Notes under the pieces: model-generated
Told to the model about the DNA's origin: nothing
What the model saw: only the letters and a program-made list of their open reading frames with translations
Databases searched by the model: none
Shown here: in pieces, positions 30,301-42,000 of the stretch
How positions within the stretch are numbered: the first letter of the stretch is position 1
Layout: each line of letters opens with the position of its first letter
NCBI GenBank assembly: GCA_030512335.1
Contig: JAULSU010000004.1
Span: 2,046,001-2,110,000 of the forward strand
DNA: 64,000 nt
DNA from: Immersiella caudata
Taxonomy: Eukaryota > Ascomycota > Sordariomycetes > Sordariales > Lasiosphaeriaceae
Direction: 5' to 3'
Program-made: the position numbers and the translations under genes

Positions 30301-32070
30301 TCATGTACGCCTTCTCTTGGGGCCTCGCGAGTCAACAGGAGCCTCTGTACCGGCTTCATCTATGCGAGTCCTTCTCTTCTTCTCCTTTCCGGCAGCGGCA
30401 CGGATAAGGCCAATTTCCGCTTGCAGAGGCTGGGCCGGGCCTGCCGCGGAAAACACTTGAACTGGCGTTGAGACAACCTCGCGCCGCCGCCGCAGGAACG
30501 GAAACACGGCCGCGGCTCTTTCGGGAAAGCTCATCGCATGCCCTCGCCATGTCTCTTGGCAGCCGTCGCACAACTTCACCCCGCCAAACTCCCCCTTGAT
30601 CCTCGCGCCATACGAGTCTCGGTGCTGGCATGCTCTGCATTGCTCTCGCACGTCGAGCAGCAGCGCCTCAGCCACGCTGCTCACCAGCCCTAATCGCCAG
30701 ACGGTCTGCTTGAATCGCTTCTCCTCCTCCTCCTCCTCCTCCTCCTCCTCCTCCTCCTCCTCCTCCTCCTCCTCCTCCTCCTCCTCCTCCTCCTCCTCCT
30801 CCTCCTCCTCTTCATCTTCCTCCTTCTCTTTTTTCCTCTGCTTCCTCTGCTTCCTCTCCTCCCTGGGTTTTGGTTCTGTTGGTGCAGCCGAGTGCCCAAC
30901 CCGGCTCCAAAGCTTGACGTTGCGTTCCGCCAGCGCAACGACGCTGTCCGTTTCCGGATGGCCCAGCGCTAGTCCGTCCTCGACATAGCGATACCGACGC
31001 ATCATGAGGTGGATGGGACCGCCAAAGGCGCGCATGAAGTTGATGATGCACCGGTGTGGTGGGGAGACGGCCCACTCCGTGTCGAGCTGCCAGAGCAGCT
31101 CGCGACAGATGCGGAACGAGACGGTGCGCAAGGAGGAGGGTACGTAGGCAAAGGTGTTATTTGTTTCTAGCCATCACACACACATGTTAGTTGCCGGCGG
31201 CAGCTCTGGTAATTTTTTTTTTTGTATTGAGACCCAGATGCTTTGGGGCTGAGTTGGAAAGAGAAATGAAAGAGGGCCGAATGCCAACGCACCCCCTTCG
31301 GCACGGTGCTTGTAGTGCGTTGCCGCGTCGTACATGGTGTCGCAGAGCTCTGTCAGTATGTCGAGCTCCTCCTCGCGGAACCACGTGTCGGTGTGATCGT
31401 TACAGGCCAGCGCAGCAGCCATGGTAAACCGGGCGAGGGCGTCGCAGTCCCGGAGACGAAACCTGTGGAACACGTCAGCATTTGGTTTTTCCTCTTGATG
31501 AACCGCAACGTCTAAATGGATGGGAAAATACCAAGTCTTTGGCGATCGCGCCAGGGCATCCACGTATCGGCGGAACAGTTCCGAGTGCTGCCGTCCCATG
31601 CTGGACTTCTCGGCCGTAATCATCAAGAAGCTGCGATACTCCTTGCCCATGTCTCTCCGGAGCCCGGGAGGGCTACCGTCGCCGCTAAAGAGGGTGTCGA
31701 GCAACCGATCCATGTTGTAGCTGGCGAGGACAGGGCCGGCGGTGGTGGAGAGGTCGAGCAGATCCCCCCGGAATTCGGCAATGACGCCAATGATGATGAT
31801 GCGGCAAAAGGCCATGTATTTTTGCCAGTTGGTGAAGTGGGGGATCACGCAGCGTGCATATTCCCAGCCGCAGGCTATGGCTTCATCGCCGAAGCCAGGC
31901 GGCAGGGGCACGCCAACAAGGTCACTGGCGAGTTCTGCCGGAAAGAACCAGACGTCATCAATTTGTTTCCGGGGCTCGTAGACGGCGTTTTGTGGACCAT
32001 GTGGGCTTTCCGGGGGGCTGAAGATTTCGAGCTTCCGATAAGGTCGCTCGGGGCCCACAATGTCAGTCAT
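30301..32070 (-). CDS. Unknown, probably nuclear protein with poly-Glu tract and CxxC pairs
   Basis: Exons (minus strand) 32070-31532, 31462-31293 and 31166-30301 give 524 residues. Intron 1 (69 bp) is in frame, and its removal restores KTWFRLRDCDALARF. Intron 2 is 126 bp. The frame is open to another ATG at 32253, but the extra part translates a T-rich leader (FSFFFFLA), so 32070 is preferred. The N-terminal two thirds are helical and W-rich (ELCDTMYDAATHYKHRAEG, CRELLWQLDTEWAVS). Then comes a basic stretch, 30 consecutive GAG codons, a possible zinc site (CRACQHRD...LCDGCQETW), and a basic tail (KEKKRRTRIDE, GPKRRRT) that fits a nuclear localisation signal. This layout resembles fungal proteins of unknown role in which an acidic tract precedes a Cys4 motif. 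No domain name is assigned. Confidence 0.7.
30721..30810 (+). repeat. (CTC)30 trinucleotide repeat
   Basis: Thirty perfect CTC units, read on the minus strand as GAG (Glu) codons inside the preceding gene. Pure tracts of this length expand and contract readily and are expected to vary between strains. Confidence 0.9.
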
Positions 32071-33058
32071 GGCCAAAAAAAAAAAAAAACTAAAACTGGG
32101 CGGCAACTCGGATATGGCTTCTGCGCGCGTCCAAGTGATATTTTTCGTGATAGGTAGGAAGAGGACGGGAAAACGGTGCCAAATCCCAGGTGTGCTTTTG
32201 TACAAGAAGTTAATCAGTTTTAGACGGCAGGCGTTAGGCTGGTAGCCGCCCATTTCAAGATTTCACTTCAACACTCGATTCATGGTGGAAAAGCTGCCTT
32301 GGCTCCACGGATTCATCCCGACTCAGGACTTTTGAGCCAAGGTTGCATATACGATCAGACCTATTCGTGTTGTGCATGAAAGAAACAGGCCAAGATGCCT
32401 CTTACGGTATCCCGAACCGTCCCCTTCCCTAGTGACGAATAATTACTAACACCTGCCGGCAGTCCGAGGCACGCTGTCTTCTCCAGTCAGAATGCAATCT
32501 ATGAGACTAGTGCCCATGGGGATGGATGGCCATATTCCCATCTGAGTAATCATTGTAGCCATATTCCGTGAGCTAGCCGGACTTGGCTGGGATGCATCGG
32601 TGACCCGCAACGACGCGCAGCGTACTCCTCAAGCTTGGCGCTTGGTAAGACTGCATTACAGCTTCTGCTTGCTTTATAAGACGTCTATCCCGCCTTTCAA
32701 TTAGTGGGATGCGAGTCCATGCAGGCCGTAGCTTGGAGTGCCCAAGGCCCGGCCAATGATTCAAGTTACAGAAAGCACTTTTTCCATTCAAGGTAGTTCG
32801 TATTCCGTGATGCGTTTGTGTGTGAGGATGGGGTGGGTGATAAGCCAGGATGGACGTACCGGCACCAACCCCAGCTTTGTCTTGCCCAAGTTTTCCATCT
32901 CAACTACGAACAAGCAACTGAAGACGGCTTTTTTCTTCTTTTCCTCTCCTTCTTCTTCTTCTTCTTCTTCTTCTACTACTACTACTTTTTCTTCTTTTTC
33001 TTTTTCTTCTTCTTCTTCTACTACTTCTTCCTCTTCTTCTTCTTTTTTGCTCATCACT
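32071..33058. other. Divergent intergenic region with polypyrimidine leader
   Basis: Nearly 1 kb between the poly-Glu gene and the P450 gene, transcribed in opposite directions. A poly-A run lies at about 32076-32090 (T-rich leader of the minus-strand gene). TATAAG lies at 32675, and a TTC/TTTC-rich tract of about 110 bp (32932-33050) ends just before the P450 start. No other gene is seen. Confidence 0.5.
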
Positions 33059-35021
33059 ATGCACGCGCTCGTGATGCTCTTGTCGACGCTCCCTCCTACA
33101 TGGCCAGCCTACTTGGCTGCGGCCCTGGCCGTCTTGTACGTGGGCCAAGCCGCCGCCAGACGGCGCTACTGGCACCCGCTGTCTCATGTCCCGGGACCGT
33201 TCGTCTGGTCCATCTCCCACCTCCCCATCTGGCACCAATATGTTGTCAAGGGCGGCAGGCTGCTCCACGCCCTCCCCAAGCTGCACGACCGATACGGCCC
33301 CGTGGTCCGCATCTCCCCCAACGAGGTGCACCTCTCCGACACGACGCTCTACGACACCATCTACAGCGTGGGCACGCGATTCCTCAAGGATCCCTCCTTC
33401 TACACGCCCATGGAGGGCCCCGTGGCGACGCCCATCCTCTTGACGGTGCTGTCGCCCGACGAGCACCGCTGGCGCCGCAAGATGATTACGCCCTTTTTCT
33501 CGCGCCAGTCGGTCCTCGCCGTCGAGGCCATGGTGTGGGACAAGGCAAACAAGTTTTGCGATGTCATGCAGTCGGAGCTTGACGACGCCTCCAAGACGCG
33601 CCCCTTTGACGCGTACAAAGCGCTGCGGGCCGTGGCTATCGACGTCATCACCGAGTACGCCTACGCACGTTGTTGGCACATGCTCGACCGGCCCGCCGAC
33701 GGCTACGGCATCTGGTACCCCGAAGCCATCCGCTCCGTGCAGACCATGTTTCCCTGGCTGCAGACGCTGCCCTTCCTGACGCCCCTGTTTGGCGCCCTTC
33801 CCGACGGCGCCAAGATTGCTCTGTTCCCGCCCTACAAGCGCTGGAACGACAGCCTGCAGGCCGTGCGCCTGGCCGTCGACCAAGTCGGCGCCGAGCTCGC
33901 CCGCGGCTCACACCCGCCGCGCAGGACCATCATCCACCATCTGATGGAACCGCAAGAAAAAGGGCTCCGGCTGGACGACGCCGCCGTGTTTGCGGATGCC
34001 GTCAATGTCACGGGTGCCGGAACCGAGACGACCGGTGCTACGCAGGAGCGAGCCATGTACGAGGTTCTTCGCCATCCCGACGTGCACGCTTCGCTTGTGA
34101 AGGAGCTGCGCGAGGCATTTCCCAACCCGGCGGACATGCGGTGGACGCTGCTCGAGCAGCTGCCGGTGCTGAACGGGGTTATCAAAGAGGCGCTAAGGTG
34201 AGCTCTCTTTTTTTTTTCTCTTTTTCTCTACTCCTTTTCTTCTCTTTTCTCTTTTCTCTCTTCTCTTTTCTCTTTTTCTCTTCTCTTTTTCTTGTTTTTC
34301 TCTTCCCTTTTTTCTCTTCTCTTTTTCTCCTTTTCTCTTCTCTTTTTCTCTTCTCTTTTTCTCTTCTCTTTTTCTCTTCTCTTTTTCTCTTCTCTTTTTC
34401 TCTTCTCTTTTTCTCTTCTCCTGTTTCCCCTCTGCCTCTTGTCCTTCTTCTTCGTCTTTTTAATAACTAACGGAAAAAGACTCAACCCTGGCGTGCCCGG
34501 GCGACTTCCGCGAGTAGTGCCCCCCGGAGGGGCCACGTTCAACGGAGTGTACCTACCTGGCGGTACCATTGTGAGCATGAGCGCTTGGGACATGTGGGTT
34601 ATTCTTTCTCTCTCTCTGCTCAAATGCTATCTGTCCCGCCTAGCAGGTGAGCTGCATGGGTGGAGACTACCAGGTTATAATAGGCACTGACGCTTGCGCG
34701 CCAAGGCATAACGATCCCAGCGTCTTTCCCTCTCCCTCCGCCTTTGATCCTTACCGCTGGATCCAAGGCACCACCACGACAGCCCAACAGATCCGCCAGA
34801 GAGAAAAGTACCTCGTCGCCTTCAGCAGGGGCAGCAGGGGGTGTGTGGGCCAGAACCTGGCCATGTGCGAGCTCTACTGCACCATTGCTGCCATCTTTAG
34901 GCGCTTCGACGACCTCAGCCTACGCGTCTCTTCCGACTTTGGGCCCGAGGATATGGAGATGACCGAGTTGGTGTTGGGGTACCATCCGAACAAGCGCAGA
35001 TTTCGCGTCTACCGAGAGTAA
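33059..35021 (+). CDS. Cytochrome P450 monooxygenase
   Basis: A membrane-anchored heme-thiolate monooxygenase of 522 residues, with exons 33059-34197, 34480-34593 and 34706-35021. The N-terminal anchor covers residues about 4-30 (LVMLLSTLPPTWPAYLAAAL), followed by the proline hinge HVPGPFVWSISHLP. The I-helix motif is VTGAGTETTGATQ, the ExxR of helix K is in VIKEALR, and PYRW stands in place of the PERF region. The heme-binding loop is FSRGSRGCVGQNLA with Cys464. All hallmarks of an active enzyme are intact. The class resembles fungal E-class group I monooxygenases such as the benzoate/trichodiene oxygenase and pisatin demethylase types. Intron 1 is 282 bp of TTTTTCTCTTCTC-like repeats; intron 2 uses an AAG acceptor. 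The substrate is unknown. Confidence 0.9.
34198..34479 (+). repeat. Polypyrimidine repeat filling P450 intron 1
   Basis: Most of this intron consists of tandem CTCTTCTCTTTTT-type units between a GTGAGC donor and an ACTAAC branch site. It is far longer than the other introns in the window. Confidence 0.8.
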
Positions 35022-35756
35022 ATGAAAAGGTAAGAACGGGCGTCTGGAAAGGGCGTGGGTGACCAAGCTGAATGACGCTCAGGTAGGATCTGGACCGACG
35101 CAGTCAGTTTAGCTGGTGTAGGCCAAAGTTGTCATAGCATTTACCATCACCATTTCAGAACTAGTCGGCCAGTTACGGCCCAGGCAATCATGTCAGACCA
35201 GACGCCGAAGGCAAGCGCCAAGCATGCAAGCCAAGCCGTAGATGATGAGTTCAATGTAGATCAGTAGATATGAATGGGTCCAAAGCTCCTCCGGACGCTC
35301 AGGGATCAGCCTTTAAGGTGGAATGGACAAGAGTATGAATGACAAGACGGTGTGGCATGTTCAAGCCAAGAGGCGGTCAAATAATGATGGCATCGTAGAG
35401 ATGATAGCGTCACGACGACCAATCTAGGCCATTGTGCCGACAAGAGGAGAGGTAATTATGCGGGTTTCGAATTTCGAGTTTGGGTAAAAAACCGGCCTTA
35501 CGTGCCTCACTGCTGCATTGGTCTGCCAGAGGGGCTAGCCCTAAGGCGGAACATTTGGGCGGCTTTTAAAGAGGAAGGCACGCCGACCTCCGCTTTCTCT
35601 TAATTAATAATGCTCTGCCACCTTATTTTAACTTTAACATTTTTGCTACGGTAACCCCCCGACAGCGCAGCAAGTACGGACACGAAAAGCGAAAAAAAGA
35701 GAGAAGAAACAGGAAGCAAGAAGACAAGAACCAGGAAACAAGAAGACAAGAAACCA
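35022..35756. other. Intergenic gap
   Basis: About 735 bp with no supportable gene. The last 70 bp is purine-rich (GAAACAAGAAGACAAG-type direct repeats at about 35697-35752), directly preceding the zinc-cluster start. Confidence 0.4.
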
Positions 35757-36080
35757 ATGTCTTCGGCAAACCCCAATCGCGCTCGCACGTCGCGAAAGGG
35801 AGAGATCCCCCGCAACTTCATCCGCAATTGGCACAGCTTGGAGGGTGCGCGAGGGGCGAGTCCGCTGGTTCGTCGGCCGGCCACGGCCTGTCAGAACTGC
35901 CGTGTAGCAAAAGTTAGATGCGATAGCGGCCAAGACTGCAACCGTTGCAGCAGCCGGGGACTAGCCTGTCGATATATAAACACGGACACCTCCGAGCCAT
36001 CCCTGTTTTCCTCCCACCACCACCAGCTGCTGCAGCAGCGGCTACCGAGTGAACACCACCAACCCGGAGAAGTGACGTAG
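35757..36080 (+). CDS. Zn(II)2Cys6 DNA-binding domain, stand-alone or truncated
   Basis: A 107-residue frame starting MSSANPNRARTSRKGE. The cluster ACQNCRVAKVRC...CNRCSSRGLAC has perfect spacing (C-x2-C-x6-C-x5-C-x2-C-x6-C), preceded by basic residues, at about residues 45-72. Proteins of this type are fungal transcription factors of usually 500-900 residues. Here the frame ends 35 residues after the cluster, with no fungal-specific transcription-factor domain downstream. The following DNA holds an LTR-like relic. It may be the surviving 5' exon of a disrupted regulator, a single exon of a gene I cannot assemble, or a true small DNA-binding protein that competes for sites. Confidence 0.6.
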   Translation: MSSANPNRARTSRKGEIPRNFIRNWHSLEGARGASPLVRRPATACQNCRVAKVRCDSGQDCNRCSSRGLACRYINTDTSEPSLFSSHHHQLLQQRLPSEHHQPGEVT

Positions 36081-36800
36081 TAAACCTTCCCTCCTCGTTG
36101 CTGCTAATTGTCGACTCGTAAGGATCTTGGCTTGGGTTAGCTCCAGTCACGGAGAAAAGAATGATATCGTGATAGTAGCCCTTATTCGTACGGGTCGGAA
36201 GCATATTCCAATCAACCTGAGAGCCCTGCGATTCAACGAGCCGCAGTTGTGTGAGTATTTGGAGCGAATGACCGCGAAACGTAGTCTGTAGCCCATCACA
36301 CCATGATTTGGATTCCTGGATTTTCCCACCAAATTCTTCTCAAGCGATTGCTGAATCGTTGTTGAGCCAAGGTGCTGACCGACAGATCCTCTATTCGATT
36401 CTAGGAACTCTTGAGCCGTATGGTGAGCGATGATGGCCGTTCACCGTGGCCTGGGCCGTCACGGCCATGTTGGTGTGAGAATGCGATCAAGCACGTCGCC
36501 CCGGGAAGCTCCTTAGCTGTCTCGACGTAGTCGCACCCATCCAGGGGCCATATCAGCCGGCGAAGGGCGGTTGGACCACCAGCTTCGCAGCGCTTCGGAG
36601 CTTGGACTCGAGAGCTTTAAGCTTGGTCGAGCAGGCGACGGAACATGTTCGCAGGGCAGGCGAGTTGTCAAGAGGTAGATTGCGAATATCTTTGGCGCTG
36701 AGACTTTCAATGAAGGCATCGGAGCTTTTTCAAGGCTGATTGAGGAGGGTGAGCTCGGTGATGAGAAGTGAGATGGACAGGTTGTTCCACCAAAAACTTT
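36081..36800. other. Degenerate intergenic DNA
   Basis: About 700 bp without a gene, more AT-rich than the flanks and full of stops in all frames. It may be decayed continuation of the zinc-cluster gene or mobile-element debris. Confidence 0.35.
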
Positions 36801-36809
36801 AATAAAGAT

Positions 36810-37018
36810 TGTAGACAATGAACTTTATGGCTTGCGTGAGGAACCAAGATAGGTTCCTCACAACGGAAGCTTACTACCTACTATATAGACTTCTGTAGTT
36901 GGTCTTGGTTGTGGACCGAGTTCGTCCCTATCGGTCCTCGATCTACGTCGTCGGTACTCGGTCCTGGGTCCTCGGTCCCCTTAGTTACGTGGCCGCATGT
37001 GACTGCGGGGTCGTAACA
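36810..37018 (+). mobile_element. Copia-like LTR relic
   Basis: The segment begins TGTAGACAATG and ends GTCGTAACA. It contains a perfect 10-bp inverted repeat, GTGAGGAACC/GGTTCCTCAC (36836-36861, 6-nt loop), and a TATATAGAC promoter-like box at about 36884. Immediately downstream, ATTTGTTATCAAGATG resembles the initiator-Met-tRNA primer-binding site TGGTATCAGAG of Ty1/copia elements. No second LTR or intact gag-pol is visible, so it is an old fragment. The 5' boundary is approximate. Confidence 0.45.
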
Positions 37019-37561
37019 ATTTGTTATCAAGATGTGTTGATAAGCTTAAAGCTAAGCCATAGAAAGCGTGTTTGTAAAAGTTGTAAGCACGAGACTTGGA
37101 GAATAGAGATCTCTCGAGATCCTTAGCGCGGAAGAGAAGCAATACGAACATACGAAGACTTTTAGGTCTTAAAATAAGACATATTCTAGCCATTTTTATA
37201 TACGGGACCACTTCTGGGCCCCCTCGGCTAGAGTTGAAGCGATTCGGCAGCCCGCCGCGCAGCCTGCCGAAAATGGTATTTTGGGTGAGCAAAGGCAAGC
37301 CAGCCTACTGAGCCGAGCCTGAGCCAACAGTGAGTGGTCGAGATACGAAAAAGGAAATTTGGTGTGCCCAGATTCGTCGCACACAACAAAGAAAATCATC
37401 ATCTTCATCATGATGTGCTCGCAAAGTCGGCCGACATAGAATGAGCAACACCTAACTCAACACCTAGGCTCTTGACCAGAGCATCCCTCCCGTAGACATG
37501 TCTCTCTATGCGAAGGCTGAAATACCCATCATTGGTTCGCCTGAACCGCCTAATCATCAGC
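37019..37561. other. Possible internal copia debris and 3' region of the subtilase gene
   Basis: No intact gene. The first 300 bp may be decayed internal retroelement sequence. The last 150 bp is the 3' flank of the minus-strand subtilase gene. Confidence 0.35.
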
Positions 37562-38859
37562 TTAGTTGGCCGAGGGGTTGCCGTTGAAAGCAAGTCTGTT
37601 GGTGGTGCCGCTGGGGAGGCCAGTGATGACACCGCTGTTGGCAGTGCTGGCAATGTAGCTGCAGAGAGCGGCGGGGGTCTGCTTGCCACGGAGGCTGAGG
37701 AGGTAAGCACCGAGGCCAGCAACGTGGGGAGCAGCCATGGAAGTGCCAGAGATGGTACGGGTAGCAGAGTTGCCGCCAATCCAGGCGCTGAGGATGTTGG
37801 TGCCGGGCGCAAAGATGTCGACAACAGCGCCGTAGTTGGAGAAGCTGGACTTGGCATCGGTGTTGGCGGTGGAGCCGACAGTGCAGACGGAGGCCTCGCT
37901 GGCGGGGGAGTAGTTGGCGGCGTTGGCGTTGTCGTTACCGGCGGCAGCGACAAGGAAGACACCGGAGTTGACAAGGGCACGAGCGGCGTTGTTGATCGAG
38001 GTGGAGAGACCACCGCCGAGGGACATGTTGGCGACGGTCCCGTTGGGGCAGCTGCGGGTCTGAGCATCAGAGGCAACAAAGTTGATGCCAGCAACAACGC
38101 CAGAGCTATTTCAGATTCAGCAAAAGCGTAGGATTGGTGCTGAGCGGGGATCAACTCACGTCGAGCCAGAGCCCTGGGCGTTGAGGACCTTCACGGCGAA
38201 GAGCCTGGTCTTCTTGGCGACACCATAGGTAGTTCCGCCAATGGTGCCGGCAACGTGAGTGCCGTGGCCATTGCCATCAGTGTTGCTGCCGTCTCCAGCG
38301 TAGTTGGCGAGGTGGGTAGCACGGCCACCAAAGTCCTGGGCAAAGATTAGCTTGTGGATCTGAGAAGTCAGGGAGCTCGGCGTACGGTGTGGGTGGTCAA
38401 GATGCCGGTGTCGAGGACATAGGAGCAGGTGCCGACGCCATCGCTGTCGTCGCGGACGTAGGCAGTCTTGCCGCGGGTCTTGGAGGAGAGGCGAGCCAGA
38501 CCCCAGGGAGCGTTGTTCTGGGTGACGTAGGCGTTGATGGTGTAGACGGCCTCCTCTTCGATGTACTCGACCTCAGGGAGCCCCTGGACGGCCGAGAGGG
38601 TCTCCTCGTCGAGGTCGGAAGCGAAGCCGGTGAACTTGCCCTTGTAGACGTACTTGGCCTTGGTCTTGCCGAGCTTGCCAATGGCCTTGTTCAGGGCGGC
38701 CTCGCCGGAGCCATCCTTGAGCTTGACGATGTACTTACCGGGGATCACTTGGCCGCTGCGAGCCTGGATGATGGGAGCGCGCTTGTCGATGGGGCCGGAG
38801 ACGGTGGGGGCGGCAAGAGCCAGAGGCAGAAGCGCCAAAGCAGCGGTGGTGTAAAGCAT
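37562..38859 (-). CDS. Secreted subtilisin-like serine protease (proteinase K group, S8)
   Basis: Exons (minus strand) 38859-38386, 38335-38160 and 38105-37562 give 397 residues. A signal peptide (MLYTTAALALLPLALA) is followed by an I9 inhibitor propeptide (KYIVKLKDGSGEAALNKAIG, about 40-110). The catalytic domain follows, with Asp150 (YVLDTGI), His182 (GNGHGTHVAG), the oxyanion Asn274 (AAAGNDNA) and Ser339 (ISGTSMAAPHVAG). Introns of 50 and 54 bp fall inside the catalytic domain and are canonical. There is no C-terminal extension, as is usual for alkaline proteases and cuticle-degrading proteases. It is expected to be an abundant extracellular endopeptidase used in nutrient acquisition or host-tissue degradation. 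Confidence 0.93.
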
Positions 38860-38996
38860 GTTGGCGGTTGTAGGGCTGAAGTGATGAAGACCGGGAAAGG
38901 TTGGTGCGGGAAGATGCGAAGACGGGATGAGAAGATGGTGTTGGATGTCTTGGTGATTGGTTCCGGGCTTCTTGGACGATACACGACTTATTTATC

Positions 38997-39004
38997 TTAA
39001 TATA
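38997..39004 (-). promoter_or_regulatory. TATA-like box of the subtilase gene
   Basis: TATATTAA on the minus strand, about 138 bp upstream of the start codon at 38859. Confidence 0.45.
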
Positions 39005-42000
39005 CTGCCGGCCCTCTTGCTCGGATCTCCAGAACCAAGGCACGGCCAGAGTCTCCAGACCTTCCGGAATCGATCGAGACAGCCGCTGGCTCAATTCGCT
39101 ACCAAGACGCGTTGGGAAAGTGCGAGTGGAAGCTCCCTAGCGCCGATGGGCTGATGCGTGGGTAGGGTGTTGCAAGAGGTCGGCAGAAGGGCGGTTGACT
39201 CCAACGGCAGTGAGGTGTCGACCATCACTACCTTCTTCGTTCGGGCAGTGAACCGTGGTCCAAGGGGTGCCGTCGATGCAAGGGCGGGTGCTCCCGCGTC
39301 GCAAGCTCCGGATATATATATGTGTTTGCAATATTACCTGACGTTTTCAGTCATGGTAGCGTCGTGTGAGAGCGAGCCAAGGCTTCGGGAAGTCGACTAG
39401 AGTAGCGTCACCTAACTTAACAAGTCAAGGCGCGGGGGCGCTATCAACAGCGTGCTGCTTGTTGCGTGGATCGGGGTTATTGTGGTGGGGTGGAGATATC
39501 CCGCTGCCAGGGAAGTGCATCGCCATCACCCCGCGATAGCTGCGGACGAGCTGTGAGCTAGTAATCCGTAGCAGCATGCCAGATATGATCTGGGAAGGAT
39601 GGGGGTCCAGCGGCAACTGGTCGGTGGAGGCCAATGAGACTTGAAGTACGTCCTTCCGCCATGCTATGACACGGGGGTTGAATGATTGCTACGCTGCGGA
39701 CTGTCAGCCGTGACGATAAGGTCCTTTGTGGATTGCATGCTCTGCCATGACTGAGTGGTCGGCTCTGCTCGTGAGTGTGATGAGTTGGGCGTTTTGGAGA
39801 GTTCGATCTTGGTCCTCCAATCTCCGGGGCCGCAGTGAAGGGAGAGCTTCGCTGACCAACCACAGGCCGCAGCCACCAGCTCATACCAAGGACCTGCTAC
39901 GCAAGGTTGAAAACACTCCGAACGGCAGTGGTGGTGACCCTGGTCACGTTCCCCGTGTCCGCACGGCGCAGATAGTGGAGCGGCCGATTGCGCGATTGCC
40001 TGCTCTCCACTCCAGTCCGGCACGGAGTTGGTCTCGCTAGGTGCACCGTGACATCGCGGCATCGGCAGCGAGCTGGTCACGCGTTTGAATGTGGGGGAGG
40101 GCGCCTATGGGCCCCAGGAGATGCCAGGAGTTGGTGCAGCGCAGCCGGAGAACCATAAATCTACCGACAAGGCCGCCAGAGCTGGGAAGGTGGTATTTCG
40201 ACGTTTCTTAGCAATCGCGTGCTATCACTGGGGCGGAACCCAACCATCGGGTCGAACTTGCGTTCCTGTGCGACTCCTGGCAGCAAAGGGTGAGGGATTT
40301 GGCAGACAGCCGATGAGGGATGATGCGTGGGGATGGATGCAGGAAAGCAGCTGAAGGGCGGGCGATTGGCGTTTGGGAATAATTGCCCAGGAGGTCGCGC
40401 CTTCCCTCTGTTGAAGGATATGGTGCGGTGTTGTTGGGGGTTTCTCAGTGGGCCTGCGGGGCTCTCCCCTGTCTGGCGCAGCGCAGCACGATTGAAGATT
40501 GTTCCTGCATTGTTCCGGCAGCTCACCCTCCCTCGGCATTCCAGAGAGCGTGCGGCGACCGGGTTGCGTGCTGTCGAACCGTGGCGCCAAGCAATTGGGA
40601 GGCGCTATCTTTCAAATCTCAACGCGCCTTCCCGATCGGGCGACTCGAGCGACAGAAGCTTTGATCACGATGTTTCTTCATCCAACTGAATGTCACCCTC
40701 CACACCCCTCATGAAGGAAGCTTCGACGAAGTGACCACGCCAGATACCACTCCCCAGCTCCCACCTGTCAGCCAAAGCACCGGCCAACCGCTACGACATA
40801 GTGTTGCCTCTCTCCCAGGTGCGCTTTCAACTGCCACATCAGGGCGCCCTGGCCGCCGCAAGTTGCACTGCCGTCTATGATTAGATATCCGCTGCACGAA
40901 GACGCAATCGCCCATGTCACGGCGCCTGTTGACACTGCGATCACACCGCCGTCTCTCGTCGTCTTCCATTGTCATGCGGCGAGTACACAAGTACGGCAAA
41001 GACGACTTCAGTCAGACACAGGCGCTCAACTGCAACAGTGATTCGGGCATCTAGCGTGATAACGGGGCTCCGCTTTCCTGGAGGAAAGGGCGAAAAGAGA
41101 AGGTCGGCGAGGGATCAACGTCACGGGGAGAGGGGAAGCCGGCTTTGTCTCAGACTCTTGTTGTGTTCGGGACGGATGAACCGAGGCAGCGGTGCAGGTG
41201 TGGACTCGGAGGCACCAACCGGCTCTTTCTCTTGGTGAATGTCCTCTGACTAAACGTAATGTCATAGAGGTAACACTGAGGGACGCTGGTTGACCGACAC
41301 GGACCCACTCTTGTGTCGGTCGGAAATGCCGGAACGACCGTCCCACCGGGCCTCTTTCACGCTGTTGCAACTCGTCTTTACACTCGGAAATCCCCACTGG
41401 CACCCCCACAGACTCGAAAACGCCTTGGCCAGCCAATCAGAAGTTAGAACGCCTGGCCTCAAACCATGACCGTCGAAGGGTCGTGGCGGCTTTCCGTCTA
41501 CTTCCTTTCAGGTTCCTAGAAATTCATGCCGAGCTTGAAGTTCACCCGGCGAGTCCAAGTATCTCTATACCTTAGGAGTGTTGTAAATTCGTGGTTGAAT
41601 AGAGCGTGAGCCTGAAGACTTTCGTGCCTGGAGCAAGTCACAGTCTGTCGTACAGGCCATCAATAGATAAGAATGAGTGTGGTCATTGGCCGTCAGCATA
41701 CAGTCTTGGCTACTTTCGTAATTCTTTAGGCATTTTGGTAAACGAGTATCGATAGCCAAAAATGGTTCCTTTCACTACTGTAGAACCCAGTGAGATTGCT
41801 TTGGTGGGGATGGGGTTGCCGTTAGTGCACTGCAGAGGCCGGGCGGTGTCGAAGGGATTGGGTCCCAAGCAGTCATTCCGCCATTGAGAGAAAACTCCTA
41901 GCGATCAGACTAGTGAAATTTCGTCGGCGAAGGCGCAGCCGTCAATCCATAGCAGAGTGAAGCTGTGGAGGCGATCGGGAATCAAGACAAAGGCCCGGAG

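Noticed and set aside
32900..33883. 327-codon minus-strand frame
   Set aside because: It is antisense to the P450 exon and ends in Arg-rich text from the TTC repeat.
4494..35021. Possible secondary-metabolite gene cluster (GMC oxidoreductase, epoxide hydrolase, P450, zinc-cluster regulator)
   Set aside because: No polyketide synthase, peptide synthetase, terpene cyclase or transporter is present, the genes are interleaved with unrelated ones, and the GMC gene is dead.
37508..38131. 207-codon plus-strand frame rich in Gly/Ala/Val
   Set aside because: It is antisense to the catalytic exon of the subtilase, whose motifs are unambiguous.
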